Shown here: positions 8,901 through 16,420 of the stretch, piece after piece
Numbering within the stretch: the stretch's first letter is position 1
Layout: each line of letters starts with the position of its first letter
DNA from: Candidatus Cloacimonadota bacterium
GTDB taxonomy: Bacteria; Cloacimonadota; Cloacimonadia; Cloacimonadales; Cloacimonadaceae
Assembly: GCA_023228125.1 (NCBI GenBank)
Contig: JALOBT010000024.1
Span: 1 to 39,531 of the forward strand
Direction of reading: 5' to 3'
Length of the DNA: 39,531 nt
The notes under the pieces: generated by a model
Databases searched by the model: none
What the model was told of the DNA's origin: nothing
The model's input: the letters and a program-made list of their open reading frames with translations, nothing else
Translations under genes and position numbers: made by a program

Positions 8901-10926
8901 TGGAGATACGCTGCGGGTAAGGGCAGACTTTCCCCCGGATGTTTCGGCGGCCAGATTATATATCATGGACCTAAATGAAATTATCAAAAACGTGCCCTAT
9001 GACCTGCCAGTGATAAACGGTGAATACAATGCCAGCTACGTCCTTCCTGCAGAAAGCATCAATTATACGCGGAAGGTGCTGGTGGCGGGATATTCTCCCA
9101 CTAAAGAATATGTGGGACATAGCTATTTTGGGGTAGGACGTCCAGCTATTCAGCATTACGAATTTCTCCCGAAAATGCCAAGTTATGCGGATTCCATTGG
9201 TTTTAGGGCCAAGGTCTTTAGTCTGGATACGATCATGGATATGTATTGCTCGGTGCGTACGGATAGCACAGTAGATGAACATGGGATTACTGAAACTACC
9301 TGGGTGGATTTGCCCATGCAGATCAGCCAGGAAGATAACAGCATCTGGGTTACCACCAGCAAACTAAGAAAGTTCCGAACCGGTAAAGAGCTGCTTTTCA
9401 AATACTATTTCACTACAGCGGACACTTTGCAGTATGAATCTCCTATAGAGCTTTTTCAGATAGCAGGCCCCGATCTGTTTTTGCAAGATATCGTCTTTGA
9501 TCCCGGCAACGCCGAACCCAAGCTGCGGGTGAAGAGTGTAAATATCGGCAATACGCCTTCTGTAGCTACGGATCTGTCCTTGTATGTAACTCCGGGCTAT
9601 TCTTCCCAGCCTTTTTCTACTCAGGATTTTGCGCCTCTGGCGGTAAACGAAGAACGTTGGGATGAGATTGATCTGCAAAATATACCCAATGGCTACCTAA
9701 GCATGGAGGCCAGGGTAAATACTACTAACGCTTTTTCTGAGTGGGATTTCTTTCAGAATGTAAACAACTATATCTCGATCATAGTGCCGATGAACTACTT
9801 CAGCGTGGATTCCTCGGGAGCCACCATCCAAAGCATAGATAACAATCTTGTATGTGATGTCCCCCCGGGTTTTGTGAGCTCTGGCACAGCCGGAATTGCT
9901 CTAAATGGACTGTCTGAGATTTTGCCACTCAATCAACCGGACGTGAAACAAATCCTGATGCAGCATCCCGATCTCAGTGGAAACAGTCAGTCTTCCACGC
10001 CCTATGAGATCAAGCTCCTGGATAGCACCTTGGTGGATTCTCTGGGATTTTTTGTAAGCGGGAAAAGGCTGAGCCTCACCTTCTTGTATCATGATACAGA
10101 CGAAGATACGCAAGCCCATGAATCCGATAACAGCTACAAGATTTACCGCTACAACGATGAATATCAGAGGTGGATCTTGCATGGTGGCCATGTCTTAGTA
10201 TCCACGGATAGGGTGAATTTTGAAGTGAGCAGGGAAGGCATTTTCGCCATCTTCAGGAACACGGATAAAAAGCTGCCTTCAGTGGATGTGAACGTGGAAG
10301 ATCAGGAATTTACCGTGGGTGGATATGTGGCCGGAAATGGTGTAGTATCACTGCTCTTGTCCGATGCCAACGGCATTGATGTGATCGACAATTCCATCCG
10401 GCTCTTTCTGGATAGCAATGTGGTTCCTGAGAGTGACTTTGTGATCAGTATCAACAAAGAAAATATCAATGGGATTCCGATCAAATACCAATTAAATGTG
10501 GAACCTGGGAACCATGAGCTCAAAGTGGATTGCCGTGATCTAAATGGTAATTTCATGACCCGTGAAATTCAATTCATCGTAAATGATCACTTTGATATAA
10601 AAAATATCGGGAACTATCCCAATCCAGTATTGGGTCAGGCTCAAGACCCCAAAAATGATGGCAGAACCCGCTTTACCTATATTCTTACGGATTCGGCAGA
10701 CGAGGTATTTATCAAGGTCTATACCATCAGTGGACGCCTGGTAAAGACGATGCGCCATCTGCCCACAGGGGTGGGCTATCACGAATATCCGCGCACGGTG
10801 TATGCCTGGGATTGCAAGGATGAACAAGGATTCGTCCTGGCAAATGGCACTTACTTTTATAAGGTCGTTGCCCGCAAGGGAAACAAGAAAATTGAGAAAA
10901 TCATGAAAATGGCAATCCTGAGATAG
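5908..10926 (+). CDS. porU: PorU-like C25 (gingipain-family) peptidase, giant form with FlgD-like C-terminal domain
   Basis: A 1672-residue exported protein. A signal peptide (residues 1 to about 18, hydrophobic after MRLYIC) precedes a beta-rich N-terminal region to about 600. The C25 catalytic domain spans roughly 600-970: the His is in FMGHGGG (His850) and the Cys in SLACYASAFD (Cys883). The 33-residue His-Cys spacing equals that of RgpB (His211/Cys244) and P. gingivalis PorU. Several beta-sandwich stretches follow, and the last 110 residues (about 1561-1672) form a FlgD-Ig-like domain (KVYTISGRLVKT, LANGTYFYKV). PorU is the cell-surface transpeptidase that removes the sorting domain from type IX cargo. 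Assignment as PorU rather than as a secreted C25 protease rests on the porV homologue directly downstream, as in Bacteroidota. It is some 500 residues longer than P. gingivalis PorU. GGAG precedes the ATG. Confidence 0.85.
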   Translation: MRLYICAILMALPIFMFGNPISLISESGDALSLRFVLPAYELGETKIENEKYHQIVMDEGSLSSEEGYPELRVFSVPVAIPIDGQATVRVLSSTTQSIRDIRIFPVASMKVKDGEVSYSYEKDYAAYSKSSLYPSQIVTISEPAFIGNRRFVSVQVYPFQYSAANRQLTVHNEITIAVSISGSKAPSPTWQLSKNPLDPVADKFFINDLSSKSWRKPKDKAETYEYPKSSNTQVSELQLVVDSEGIYKVGYRELKDFVALMADSLGVEMSWTMDNVDPRYLELRDEYGQIPIHFAGENDGSFDNGDYFEFFGDRHYGDTAYYDDYTAENVYTLGLKDSFGARMVVENGGLINSNPMQYTLADAYEETVHFEQQLVSDKLGMGWSPFNPNYYREDLWFWKKINAPNLDIVPIELQYPIDTVIRKAAAKIVMHGLTYKDSLWAGEYDHEVAIRLNQAMVNSHSWRGQTEQVFYNQDPISNSFLRHGTNNVYISLSGNTASGDGEQVLLDNIEITYWREYKTDLDFMKFSKPKDRPNGLVQFELEGFSSPNVSVYKIGSSKFTSLQIEPFHVGGAAPWTVSLQDSVSSQAVRYYAVEEGSKKVPKQMRLNLPSDLRNPMNAANVIVITPYEFTESEGTLLLSDIWQAEGHEVKIVTLQDIYDEFNNGIVSAEAIKDFLKYAYNNWGAPELSHVMLLGEGISDTRDNSPSRIYNVIPVKKTWNHKHGATASDTWYGCIVGEDTVPDIMVARICIWTPEQILDYAHKAQSYRENLLTNKLWNNHLTFSSGGKIDDENDIFAQQSERIRRFCVPQDYRVTRVYTSAQTVSPDYFGGTFNLKDAINSGTQYVQFMGHGGGRVWADYNLFNFNDVATLNNQTYPIFLSLACYASAFDTNGANSISEALVNTPDKGAIVALGFTGLGYKAQDEDWGRAFNEAAFSHDFEYLSEAYLYSLARFFSTTNSQAARKALTDGSAYLGDPLIKLNKPISDLAVSVLNTNPAAGDTLRVRADFPPDVSAARLYIMDLNEIIKNVPYDLPVINGEYNASYVLPAESINYTRKVLVAGYSPTKEYVGHSYFGVGRPAIQHYEFLPKMPSYADSIGFRAKVFSLDTIMDMYCSVRTDSTVDEHGITETTWVDLPMQISQEDNSIWVTTSKLRKFRTGKELLFKYYFTTADTLQYESPIELFQIAGPDLFLQDIVFDPGNAEPKLRVKSVNIGNTPSVATDLSLYVTPGYSSQPFSTQDFAPLAVNEERWDEIDLQNIPNGYLSMEARVNTTNAFSEWDFFQNVNNYISIIVPMNYFSVDSSGATIQSIDNNLVCDVPPGFVSSGTAGIALNGLSEILPLNQPDVKQILMQHPDLSGNSQSSTPYEIKLLDSTLVDSLGFFVSGKRLSLTFLYHDTDEDTQAHESDNSYKIYRYNDEYQRWILHGGHVLVSTDRVNFEVSREGIFAIFRNTDKKLPSVDVNVEDQEFTVGGYVAGNGVVSLLLSDANGIDVIDNSIRLFLDSNVVPESDFVISINKENINGIPIKYQLNVEPGNHELKVDCRDLNGNFMTREIQFIVNDHFDIKNIGNYPNPVLGQAQDPKNDGRTRFTYILTDSADEVFIKVYTISGRLVKTMRHLPTGVGYHEYPRTVYAWDCKDEQGFVLANGTYFYKVVARKGNKKIEKIMKMAILR

Positions 10927-10937
10927 GAGCAAGAAAG

Positions 10938-11948
10938 ATGAAAAAGATAATAATCCTAAGCCTTTTGGCCTGTATAATGGCTATCCCCATGTACGCTGGC
11001 AGATATGCCGGAGATTTTATGATGATCGGTGCCGGAGTTCGAGCTCTGGGCATGGGTGGAGCCTTTTCCTCCCTGGCAGACGATGGCTCGGCCATTTATT
11101 GGAATAGCGGTGGTCTTTCGCAGATTCGGGATTCTGAGGTCTCTGCCATGCACGCCTTTTTGTACAAGAATCTGGCGAGCTATGATCATCTCAGCTATGT
11201 ACAACCCCTGCCCAATGATGTGTCTATCGCCTTTAACGTGACTCGCTTAACGGTTAGCGATATTCCCCGCTTTTCGGAAAGCCATCTGATCGGCTACAAT
11301 GTCGATGAGAGAATCAATAACATTGCCCACCACCTGCCGGGGATACCAGATGGCACTTTCCGCTCTACCGATGATCTTTATCAATTTGCCTTTTCCAAAA
11401 ACATCAAATTTGGTGCGAATATGGGCTGGCAATTTTTCGAAGTCCCCTTTGAACTGGGCTTGGGCGGTAATGTCAAATTCATTCAGCGCAAGATCATGGA
11501 CAATCTGGGCAGTGGCACAGGTTTTGATCTGGGTCTGAAACTGCGTACTGATCTGGCGGTGATCTTTGATGAAGAGTCTTTGGGAGACCTGCATTTTGGC
11601 ATGAATTTTCAAGATGTGGCCGGCACTTCCATCAGTTGGGATACAAATAGCGAAATGAAGGATGAAGTGCTCTTCAATACCAAGGTGGGCGTGGCTGTAG
11701 AGCAGCCTATGCCATCCTTAAAAAGCATTCTGATCCTGGCCTATGACTATGATTATATTTATGATGGAACCAGTCACTATGGCCTTGATTGGAATTACGA
11801 TGATCGGGCGAATTTGCGCCTGGGTTATTACGATACAAACCTTAGCTGCGGAGCCAGTGTCAAAGTGTATGGTATATTCTTGGATTATGCTTTGATCACA
11901 AATCCCATCGGGATAAGCAATAGACTGGGACTGCGGGTCAGGTTTTAG
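10938..11948 (+). CDS. porV: PorV-like outer-membrane beta-barrel protein
   Basis: A 336-residue protein with a signal peptide (about 1-21, ending PMYAG) and the conserved N-terminal block of the PorV/PorQ (UPF0164, FadL-like) family: GAGVRALGMGGAFSSLADD, followed by AIYWNSGGL. The rest alternates amphipathic strands and closes with LGLRVRF, a terminal aromatic typical of outer-membrane barrels. In type IX secretion PorV binds the C-terminal signals of cargo and shuttles them to PorU. The gene starts 11 bp after the porU stop with a GGAG site, reproducing the porU-porV order of Bacteroidota. The family also includes PorQ and unassigned paralogues, so the exact subtype is inferred from synteny. 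Confidence 0.82.
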   Translation: MKKIIILSLLACIMAIPMYAGRYAGDFMMIGAGVRALGMGGAFSSLADDGSAIYWNSGGLSQIRDSEVSAMHAFLYKNLASYDHLSYVQPLPNDVSIAFNVTRLTVSDIPRFSESHLIGYNVDERINNIAHHLPGIPDGTFRSTDDLYQFAFSKNIKFGANMGWQFFEVPFELGLGGNVKFIQRKIMDNLGSGTGFDLGLKLRTDLAVIFDEESLGDLHFGMNFQDVAGTSISWDTNSEMKDEVLFNTKVGVAVEQPMPSLKSILILAYDYDYIYDGTSHYGLDWNYDDRANLRLGYYDTNLSCGASVKVYGIFLDYALITNPIGISNRLGLRVRF

Positions 11949-11956
11949 GAGGAAAG

Positions 11957-12730
11957 ATGAAATATCTTGGATATATTGTATTGCTGCTGGTCTTACTCAC
12001 TGGCTGCGCCGGAGAAGATGATGCCGGTAAAGATACCACGCCACCCACCCAGCCTGTCTTGATTCCACATTTGGGCGATTCTGGAGACGAGCCCATCTAT
12101 ATTGAGGACGCCTTGGTGGAAATTACGGATGAAAACAACGGCATTGACACCGTCTCCGAAGGACAGATGATCAGAATCGCTTGGGAGCCTCTGATTGATA
12201 CGGATCTCAGTCACATGAAAATCTACCGCTTTTCTGATATCGCTCTCGAGCCTGTGGAAATTGACGAGATTCAAGCCAATCGGATCAGCTATCTGGATCA
12301 GGGCCCTCTTGTAGAAAGAATCTGGTACTCTTATTTTGTTGAACTCTTTGATGCCAGCGGTAATAGCGCAGTCTCGGATACGGTGACTTATGCCATCTTG
12401 ACTAAGCCATATCTCATGAGTCCTGCAAACGGCTCTGTGCAGGATATTTCCGAACTGGAATTTATATGGAATAGAGCTGATGGTTCCTCGGGATTTTATC
12501 GCATATTGGTTTGGAATGAAGATCGGGAACTGATCTGGCACACAGATTATAATCTGGGCATAGAGGATGGGGAGACCCTTTCCTTGCCCTTCCCCATCAT
12601 CAGCTCTGAAGAAGATCCCATTATGCCGGGTGATGTGCTGCGTTGGCGCATAGATTATTTTGATTGGGACGAGCAGCATCAGATGTATATGGGTTCAGAA
12701 TCTCAAGAACGTGTGTTCATCGTACAATAG
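11957..12730 (+). CDS. Lipoprotein with fibronectin III-like domains
   Basis: A 257-residue predicted lipoprotein. A hydrophobic leader ends in the lipobox LLTGC (Cys17), followed by the acidic AGEDD. Mature sequence begins with DTTPPTQP, a common lead-in to Fn3-type domains. Two beta-sandwich domains are suggested: about 60-150 (WEPLIDTDLSHMKIYR, YSYFVELFDASGN, where the last strand and loop are Fn3-like) and about 155-255 (LMSPANGSVQDISELEFIWN). It starts 8 bp after porV behind a strong GGAGG site, so it is the third gene of the secretion-related run. I do not recognise a named homologue. A surface or periplasmic accessory of the PorU/PorV machinery is a guess from position only. Confidence 0.75.
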   Translation: MKYLGYIVLLLVLLTGCAGEDDAGKDTTPPTQPVLIPHLGDSGDEPIYIEDALVEITDENNGIDTVSEGQMIRIAWEPLIDTDLSHMKIYRFSDIALEPVEIDEIQANRISYLDQGPLVERIWYSYFVELFDASGNSAVSDTVTYAILTKPYLMSPANGSVQDISELEFIWNRADGSSGFYRILVWNEDRELIWHTDYNLGIEDGETLSLPFPIISSEEDPIMPGDVLRWRIDYFDWDEQHQMYMGSESQERVFIVQ

Positions 12731-12748
12731 ATATGAATATTACTCTGA

Positions 12749-12811
12749 TTGATTTAAACCCTGCTATAAGAAAAAGCTTGACTATAAAGCTGAGCTCAGG
12801 ATTTTTACATA
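12749..12811 (+). promoter_or_regulatory. Candidate promoter region before the SLBB/kinase run
   Basis: The 100-bp gap between the lipoprotein and the SLBB gene is AT-rich and contains TTGATT (12749-12754) followed by TATAAG (12765-12770) at a short 10-bp spacing, and TTGACT (12778-12783) with only a weak TACATA 22 bp on. This is the largest gap between 1.9 and 23.9 kb, which makes it a reasonable place for a new promoter. The hexamer spacings are poor, so the exact element is uncertain. Confidence 0.25.
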
Positions 12812-12830
12812 AAATGCAAAAGAGGAAAGT

Positions 12831-13313
12831 GTGAAGAAGATTCTGTTTGCGATCCTATTGACCTGTATAAGTTTAACATTATTTGCTCAAGGCGCGGTTA
12901 CCTTTTCGCCTTCGAGTAATATATCGGCGTACACCTTTGATGGTGCCCGCAGCGGTGTGGAAAAACTGAAAATGAATACCTATATTCTCGGCCAGGTAGC
13001 CAAGCCGGGACTCTATGTGGTTCCCGATGACACCGATTTCTTAACCCTGCTGGCTCTGGCCGGTGGCCCCAAAGAAGATGCCAAGCTCACTAAGATCCGT
13101 ATTGTGCGCCCTATAGCAGAAAACGATAAAGTGATTTGGGTAAATTTTAAACAATATCTGGAGACTGGTGACACCGAATTGATTCCCGCTCTTCAGCCAG
13201 GAGATACCATTGTGGTTTCTGGAACTATCTTCTATGCTTTTTCCCGGGTTGCAGATTTCTTATCCAAAGCTGCAATCGCGCTCAGTGTGTATAACATAGT
13301 ATCTGGATTATAA
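12831..13313 (+). CDS. Exported SLBB-domain protein (polysaccharide-export related)
   Basis: A 160-residue protein starting at GTG (AGAGGAAA site 5 nt upstream) with a signal peptide ending near LFAQG. Residues about 45-130 form one SLBB domain: YILGQVAKPGLYVVPDD, then LLALAGGPKEDAKLTKIRIVR and LQPGDTIVVSG. A hydrophobic C-terminal segment (about 133-158) may be membrane-associated. Wza-type export proteins carry a Poly_export domain before SLBB domains; that domain is missing here, so this is a minimal SLBB protein. The tyrosine-kinase/Wzz gene follows after 16 bp, supporting a shared role in export of a surface polysaccharide. Confidence 0.8.
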   Translation: MKKILFAILLTCISLTLFAQGAVTFSPSSNISAYTFDGARSGVEKLKMNTYILGQVAKPGLYVVPDDTDFLTLLALAGGPKEDAKLTKIRIVRPIAENDKVIWVNFKQYLETGDTELIPALQPGDTIVVSGTIFYAFSRVADFLSKAAIALSVYNIVSGL

Positions 13314-13329
13314 ATCAAGGAAGGCTTAA

Positions 13330-15615
13330 GTGGAAAATCAAGTTCAAAATCAACAGCTTCAAGATGAAATAAAGATCTCGGATTATTTACGCATATTACT
13401 GCAATATCGCTATCTGATCGTAATGATCTTCGTGCTCGTGCTGGCAGCTACAGTATTTTATACGGCACGACAACCCAAAATTTACTCTGCTTCAAACAGG
13501 ATCCTGCTGGAAGATCAACAGACTGGTGCAGATTTTATGCTGATCGCAACCCCGGGAATGGGTAGAAACACGATCAATAACCAGATCGAATTGATCAAAA
13601 GCAGACCTACTTTCACCCTGGCTTGGGAGATCATGAAAAAGTATCCTGATTGGGATCTATTCCCCATGGCTTCCAGAGAAAATCCTGCTGGCGGCTTAGC
13701 TGATGTAAAGGTCGAATCCAAACGCGAAACGGATATACTCACCCTGAGCTTGGAATCCACCAGCCCCACGGAGGCTATGGCTGCGGTAAACGCTATCGCC
13801 GAGGCCATCCAACAGCAGAATACACAGCATGCCAGGCTGGAATACACCACGATCCGCGAATTTTTGGAAACCCAATTGGATGCCATCAGCAGACGTTTGC
13901 AGTCCTCTGAAAACGATCTCAGAGAATTTAAGAACCTCAATAAGCTCACCGAGCTTACCACCGAGACCACCAAGCTCATCGAACAATCTGCGGAGGTGGA
14001 GGCCATGCTAGAAGCAGCCCTTACCGAACAGGCTGTTACAGCCAAGTCTCTGGATATCCTGACCCGGCAATTGCACGAGCAGGATTCCCTTCTGGTGGAT
14101 ATTGATAACATGATCAAAGCTCCCTTTGTGGAAGAGCTGAGAAAACAGGCGGTGGAAACGCAGGCGCTGATAACCAAGCTTATCACCAAAAACGAATATC
14201 CCTTGGATCATCCCCAGATTCTTTTGCTAAACCGGGAATTGGAAAATACCCGCATCAATCTGAATCGTGAGATCCGCAAGCTCGTCGCGGTCTCAGTAGG
14301 CAGTGATCCCATGAAGACCAGGAACGATATATTAGCCCGTATGATCCAGTCCAAGATCGATCTTGAGCTTGCCCGCACACGGGTGGATGGCTTGGAGCAG
14401 ACTCAACAGATGTATGATAAACGCATCATCTCTTTGCCGAATACCGAGCTTGAATTGGCCAGACTTTCCCGTAATATGCTCTTGGATAGTAAGATTCACG
14501 GCATGATGATGGAAAAGTATGAGGATGCCAAAATCGCCGAACAGGCCAAGATCGGTAATGTCCGCATCATAGACTACGCCACCAAGCCTGCTGTCCCCAT
14601 CAAGCCCAGGGTTCCCATGAACATCCTGGTGGGCATCATTCTGGGTCTCGGTCTGGGCATAGGCGCGGCCTTTTTGGTTCACTCAATGGATAACAAGCTG
14701 CGCACTCTGGAAGATATGGAAAGCTATGTGCGCCTTCCCATTATGGGCACCATTCCCACCATCCGTGAAGCGGAAGAAAAGCTGGCGGAATTTAACGACA
14801 TGATCGAGCAGGCCGAGGGTGAGAGCCGTGAGCATCTCACGCGCTCCATGCACTTTGTGATGCAGCAATTGGTTTCGCACTATGCACCAAAATCTCCCAT
14901 TGCAGAGGCTTATCGCACCTTGCGTACCAATATCCTGTCCCGGAAATCTGAGGGTAGCACCACTCTCCTGGTTACCTCATCTGGCCCCAAAGAGGGTAAA
15001 TCCACCTCCATCGCCAATCTGGCTATTACCCTGGCGCAGATGAATGCCAAAGTAGTATTGGTGGATATGGATATGAGACGTCCCACCATCCATGTCAAGT
15101 TTGGCCTGGACAAAGAAAACGGTTCCAGCGACTATCTGATCGATCCTGAAGTCACCGTGGAGCAGGTCGTCAAAGATTCTGGAATCATGAATCTGGATAT
15201 CATTAGCAGTGGTTTTGTGCCGCCTAATCCTTCAGAATTGATCGCTTCGCCCAGATTTGATACCTTTGTATCCGAGCTCAGGAAGCGCTATGATTATGTG
15301 CTCTTTGATACTCCTCCTGTCATCGCTGTGACCGACGCCCTGATTCTGACCAAAAAAGTGGACATGACCTTCGTCGTGGTTCGCTGCGGGCAGACCGATA
15401 AGGGCATCATCAAACGCACCAAAGAGCTCATGGAAAATATCGATTCCAAGATTGATGGTATCATCGTAAACGGCATCTACGTGCAGAAGTATTACAGTAA
15501 GCAGAATTACTACTATTACTACTACTATTACTATTACTATTATGGAGACGAAGTGCCAAAGAAACAGAAGAAGAATGTTAACCGCTTCTTACGCAAAAAT
15601 AAATCTGTTTCTTGA
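13330..15615 (+). CDS. Wzz/Wzc-like polysaccharide co-polymerase with bacterial tyrosine kinase domain
   Basis: A 761-residue inner-membrane protein with a GTG start behind AAGGAAGG. The Wzz domain begins at about residue 15, with membrane helix 1 at about 27-46. A long periplasmic coiled coil (about 170-330) follows, and helix 2 is at about 430-450 after the proline-rich KPRVPMN segment. The cytoplasmic BY-kinase starts near 515: Walker A SGPKEGKST (Lys557), Walker A' VLVDMDMRRP, Walker B YVLFDTPPV. The C-terminus has the autophosphorylated Tyr cluster, here an uninterrupted run of 12 Tyr (727-738) plus YY nearby. Such proteins control chain length and export of capsule or exopolysaccharide. 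The last 41 bp overlap ispE in another frame. No polysaccharide biosynthesis genes are next to it. Confidence 0.92.
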   Translation: MENQVQNQQLQDEIKISDYLRILLQYRYLIVMIFVLVLAATVFYTARQPKIYSASNRILLEDQQTGADFMLIATPGMGRNTINNQIELIKSRPTFTLAWEIMKKYPDWDLFPMASRENPAGGLADVKVESKRETDILTLSLESTSPTEAMAAVNAIAEAIQQQNTQHARLEYTTIREFLETQLDAISRRLQSSENDLREFKNLNKLTELTTETTKLIEQSAEVEAMLEAALTEQAVTAKSLDILTRQLHEQDSLLVDIDNMIKAPFVEELRKQAVETQALITKLITKNEYPLDHPQILLLNRELENTRINLNREIRKLVAVSVGSDPMKTRNDILARMIQSKIDLELARTRVDGLEQTQQMYDKRIISLPNTELELARLSRNMLLDSKIHGMMMEKYEDAKIAEQAKIGNVRIIDYATKPAVPIKPRVPMNILVGIILGLGLGIGAAFLVHSMDNKLRTLEDMESYVRLPIMGTIPTIREAEEKLAEFNDMIEQAEGESREHLTRSMHFVMQQLVSHYAPKSPIAEAYRTLRTNILSRKSEGSTTLLVTSSGPKEGKSTSIANLAITLAQMNAKVVLVDMDMRRPTIHVKFGLDKENGSSDYLIDPEVTVEQVVKDSGIMNLDIISSGFVPPNPSELIASPRFDTFVSELRKRYDYVLFDTPPVIAVTDALILTKKVDMTFVVVRCGQTDKGIIKRTKELMENIDSKIDGIIVNGIYVQKYYSKQNYYYYYYYYYYYYGDEVPKKQKKNVNRFLRKNKSVS
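15508..15543 (+). repeat. TAC/TAT trinucleotide tract encoding 12 tyrosines
   Basis: Twelve consecutive Tyr codons mixing TAC and TAT form a near-perfect 3-bp repeat at the 3' end of the kinase gene. Slippage here would change the number of phosphorylatable tyrosines without shifting the frame. The tract ends 31 bp before the ispE start. Confidence 0.9.
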
Positions 15616-16420
15616 GCTGCTCTCAGAACTCCCTGATGGCTATCATGAGGTCAATACCGTATTCTGCGGTATTGACCTTTTTGACAGCATCAAATATTCT
15701 TTGACAAAAAGCCCCTCCATAATAGTGTGGGCATCAGTTGCTGAGTTAAACGGCAAAGATAATCTTATTTACAAGGTTGCCAGCTACTTACAGAAAGAGT
15801 TTAATGTGGCCTCCGGCGTCGAAATTCGCTTAACAAAGCGGATTCCTATCGCTTCTGGCCTGGGTGGCGGCAGCTCAAACGCAGCAAATGCGATTATGAT
15901 GCTGGACAGACTTTGGCAATTGGACCTCAGCCCGAAGGAAAGACATGAGATTGCAGCCAGATTTGGCAGCGATATCAATTTCTTTCTCGAAGGCGGATCT
16001 GCCCTTGGTGAAAACCGGGGCGAACGGATCAGCCTTTGGGATGATATCCTGTTGGATAACATCCTCTTGGTGAACCCCGGCATAGAAATCTCTGCCGGAA
16101 CTGCTTATGGCGCCGTGGAAATCCCGAGTCCCGGCGAGGCAAAGCTCTTTGATCCACAAGACCCTGTAGCCACAATGTTTAATAGACTCGAGCCCGGGAT
16201 TCGAAGCTTGTACCCTTTGGTGGATGATCTTCTGGATCAGCTTGCAGAATTCGGTGCCAAAAAAAGTATGTTAAGCGGAAGTGGGCCCACCTGTTTTGGA
16301 ATTTTTGATAGCGAAGAGGCTCTGGCCAAGTGCCAAAGTCATTTTCAGAAGCTGGGTTATTTTACCCATAACACACGGACTTTATCACGAAGAGAGTATC
16401 AAAAATGTTTTCAAAGTTAA
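15575..16420 (+). CDS. ispE: 4-diphosphocytidyl-2-C-methyl-D-erythritol kinase
   Basis: GHMP-family kinase of the MEP isoprenoid pathway. The start at 15575 gives the canonical MLTASYAKINLFLELL opening; the in-frame ATG at 15542 would add 11 charged residues with no family counterpart. The ATP-binding motif PIASGLGGGSSNAANA is at about residues 88-103, and the C-terminal GHMP motif is MLSGSGPTCFG. The ORF from 15575 is 281 residues, normal for IspE. The gene overlaps the kinase by 41 bp and prs by 16 bp, so ribosomes must initiate within coding sequence at both ends. Adjacency ispE-prs is common in bacteria. Confidence 0.94.
   Translation: MLTASYAKINLFLELLSELPDGYHEVNTVFCGIDLFDSIKYSLTKSPSIIVWASVAELNGKDNLIYKVASYLQKEFNVASGVEIRLTKRIPIASGLGGGSSNAANAIMMLDRLWQLDLSPKERHEIAARFGSDINFFLEGGSALGENRGERISLWDDILLDNILLVNPGIEISAGTAYGAVEIPSPGEAKLFDPQDPVATMFNRLEPGIRSLYPLVDDLLDQLAEFGAKKSMLSGSGPTCFGIFDSEEALAKCQSHFQKLGYFTHNTRTLSRREYQKCFQS

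Noticed and set aside
15542..15574. Earlier ispE start at 15542
   Set aside because: It would add 11 charged residues before the conserved LTASYAKINLF opening, lies in the kinase reading region and has no ribosome site.
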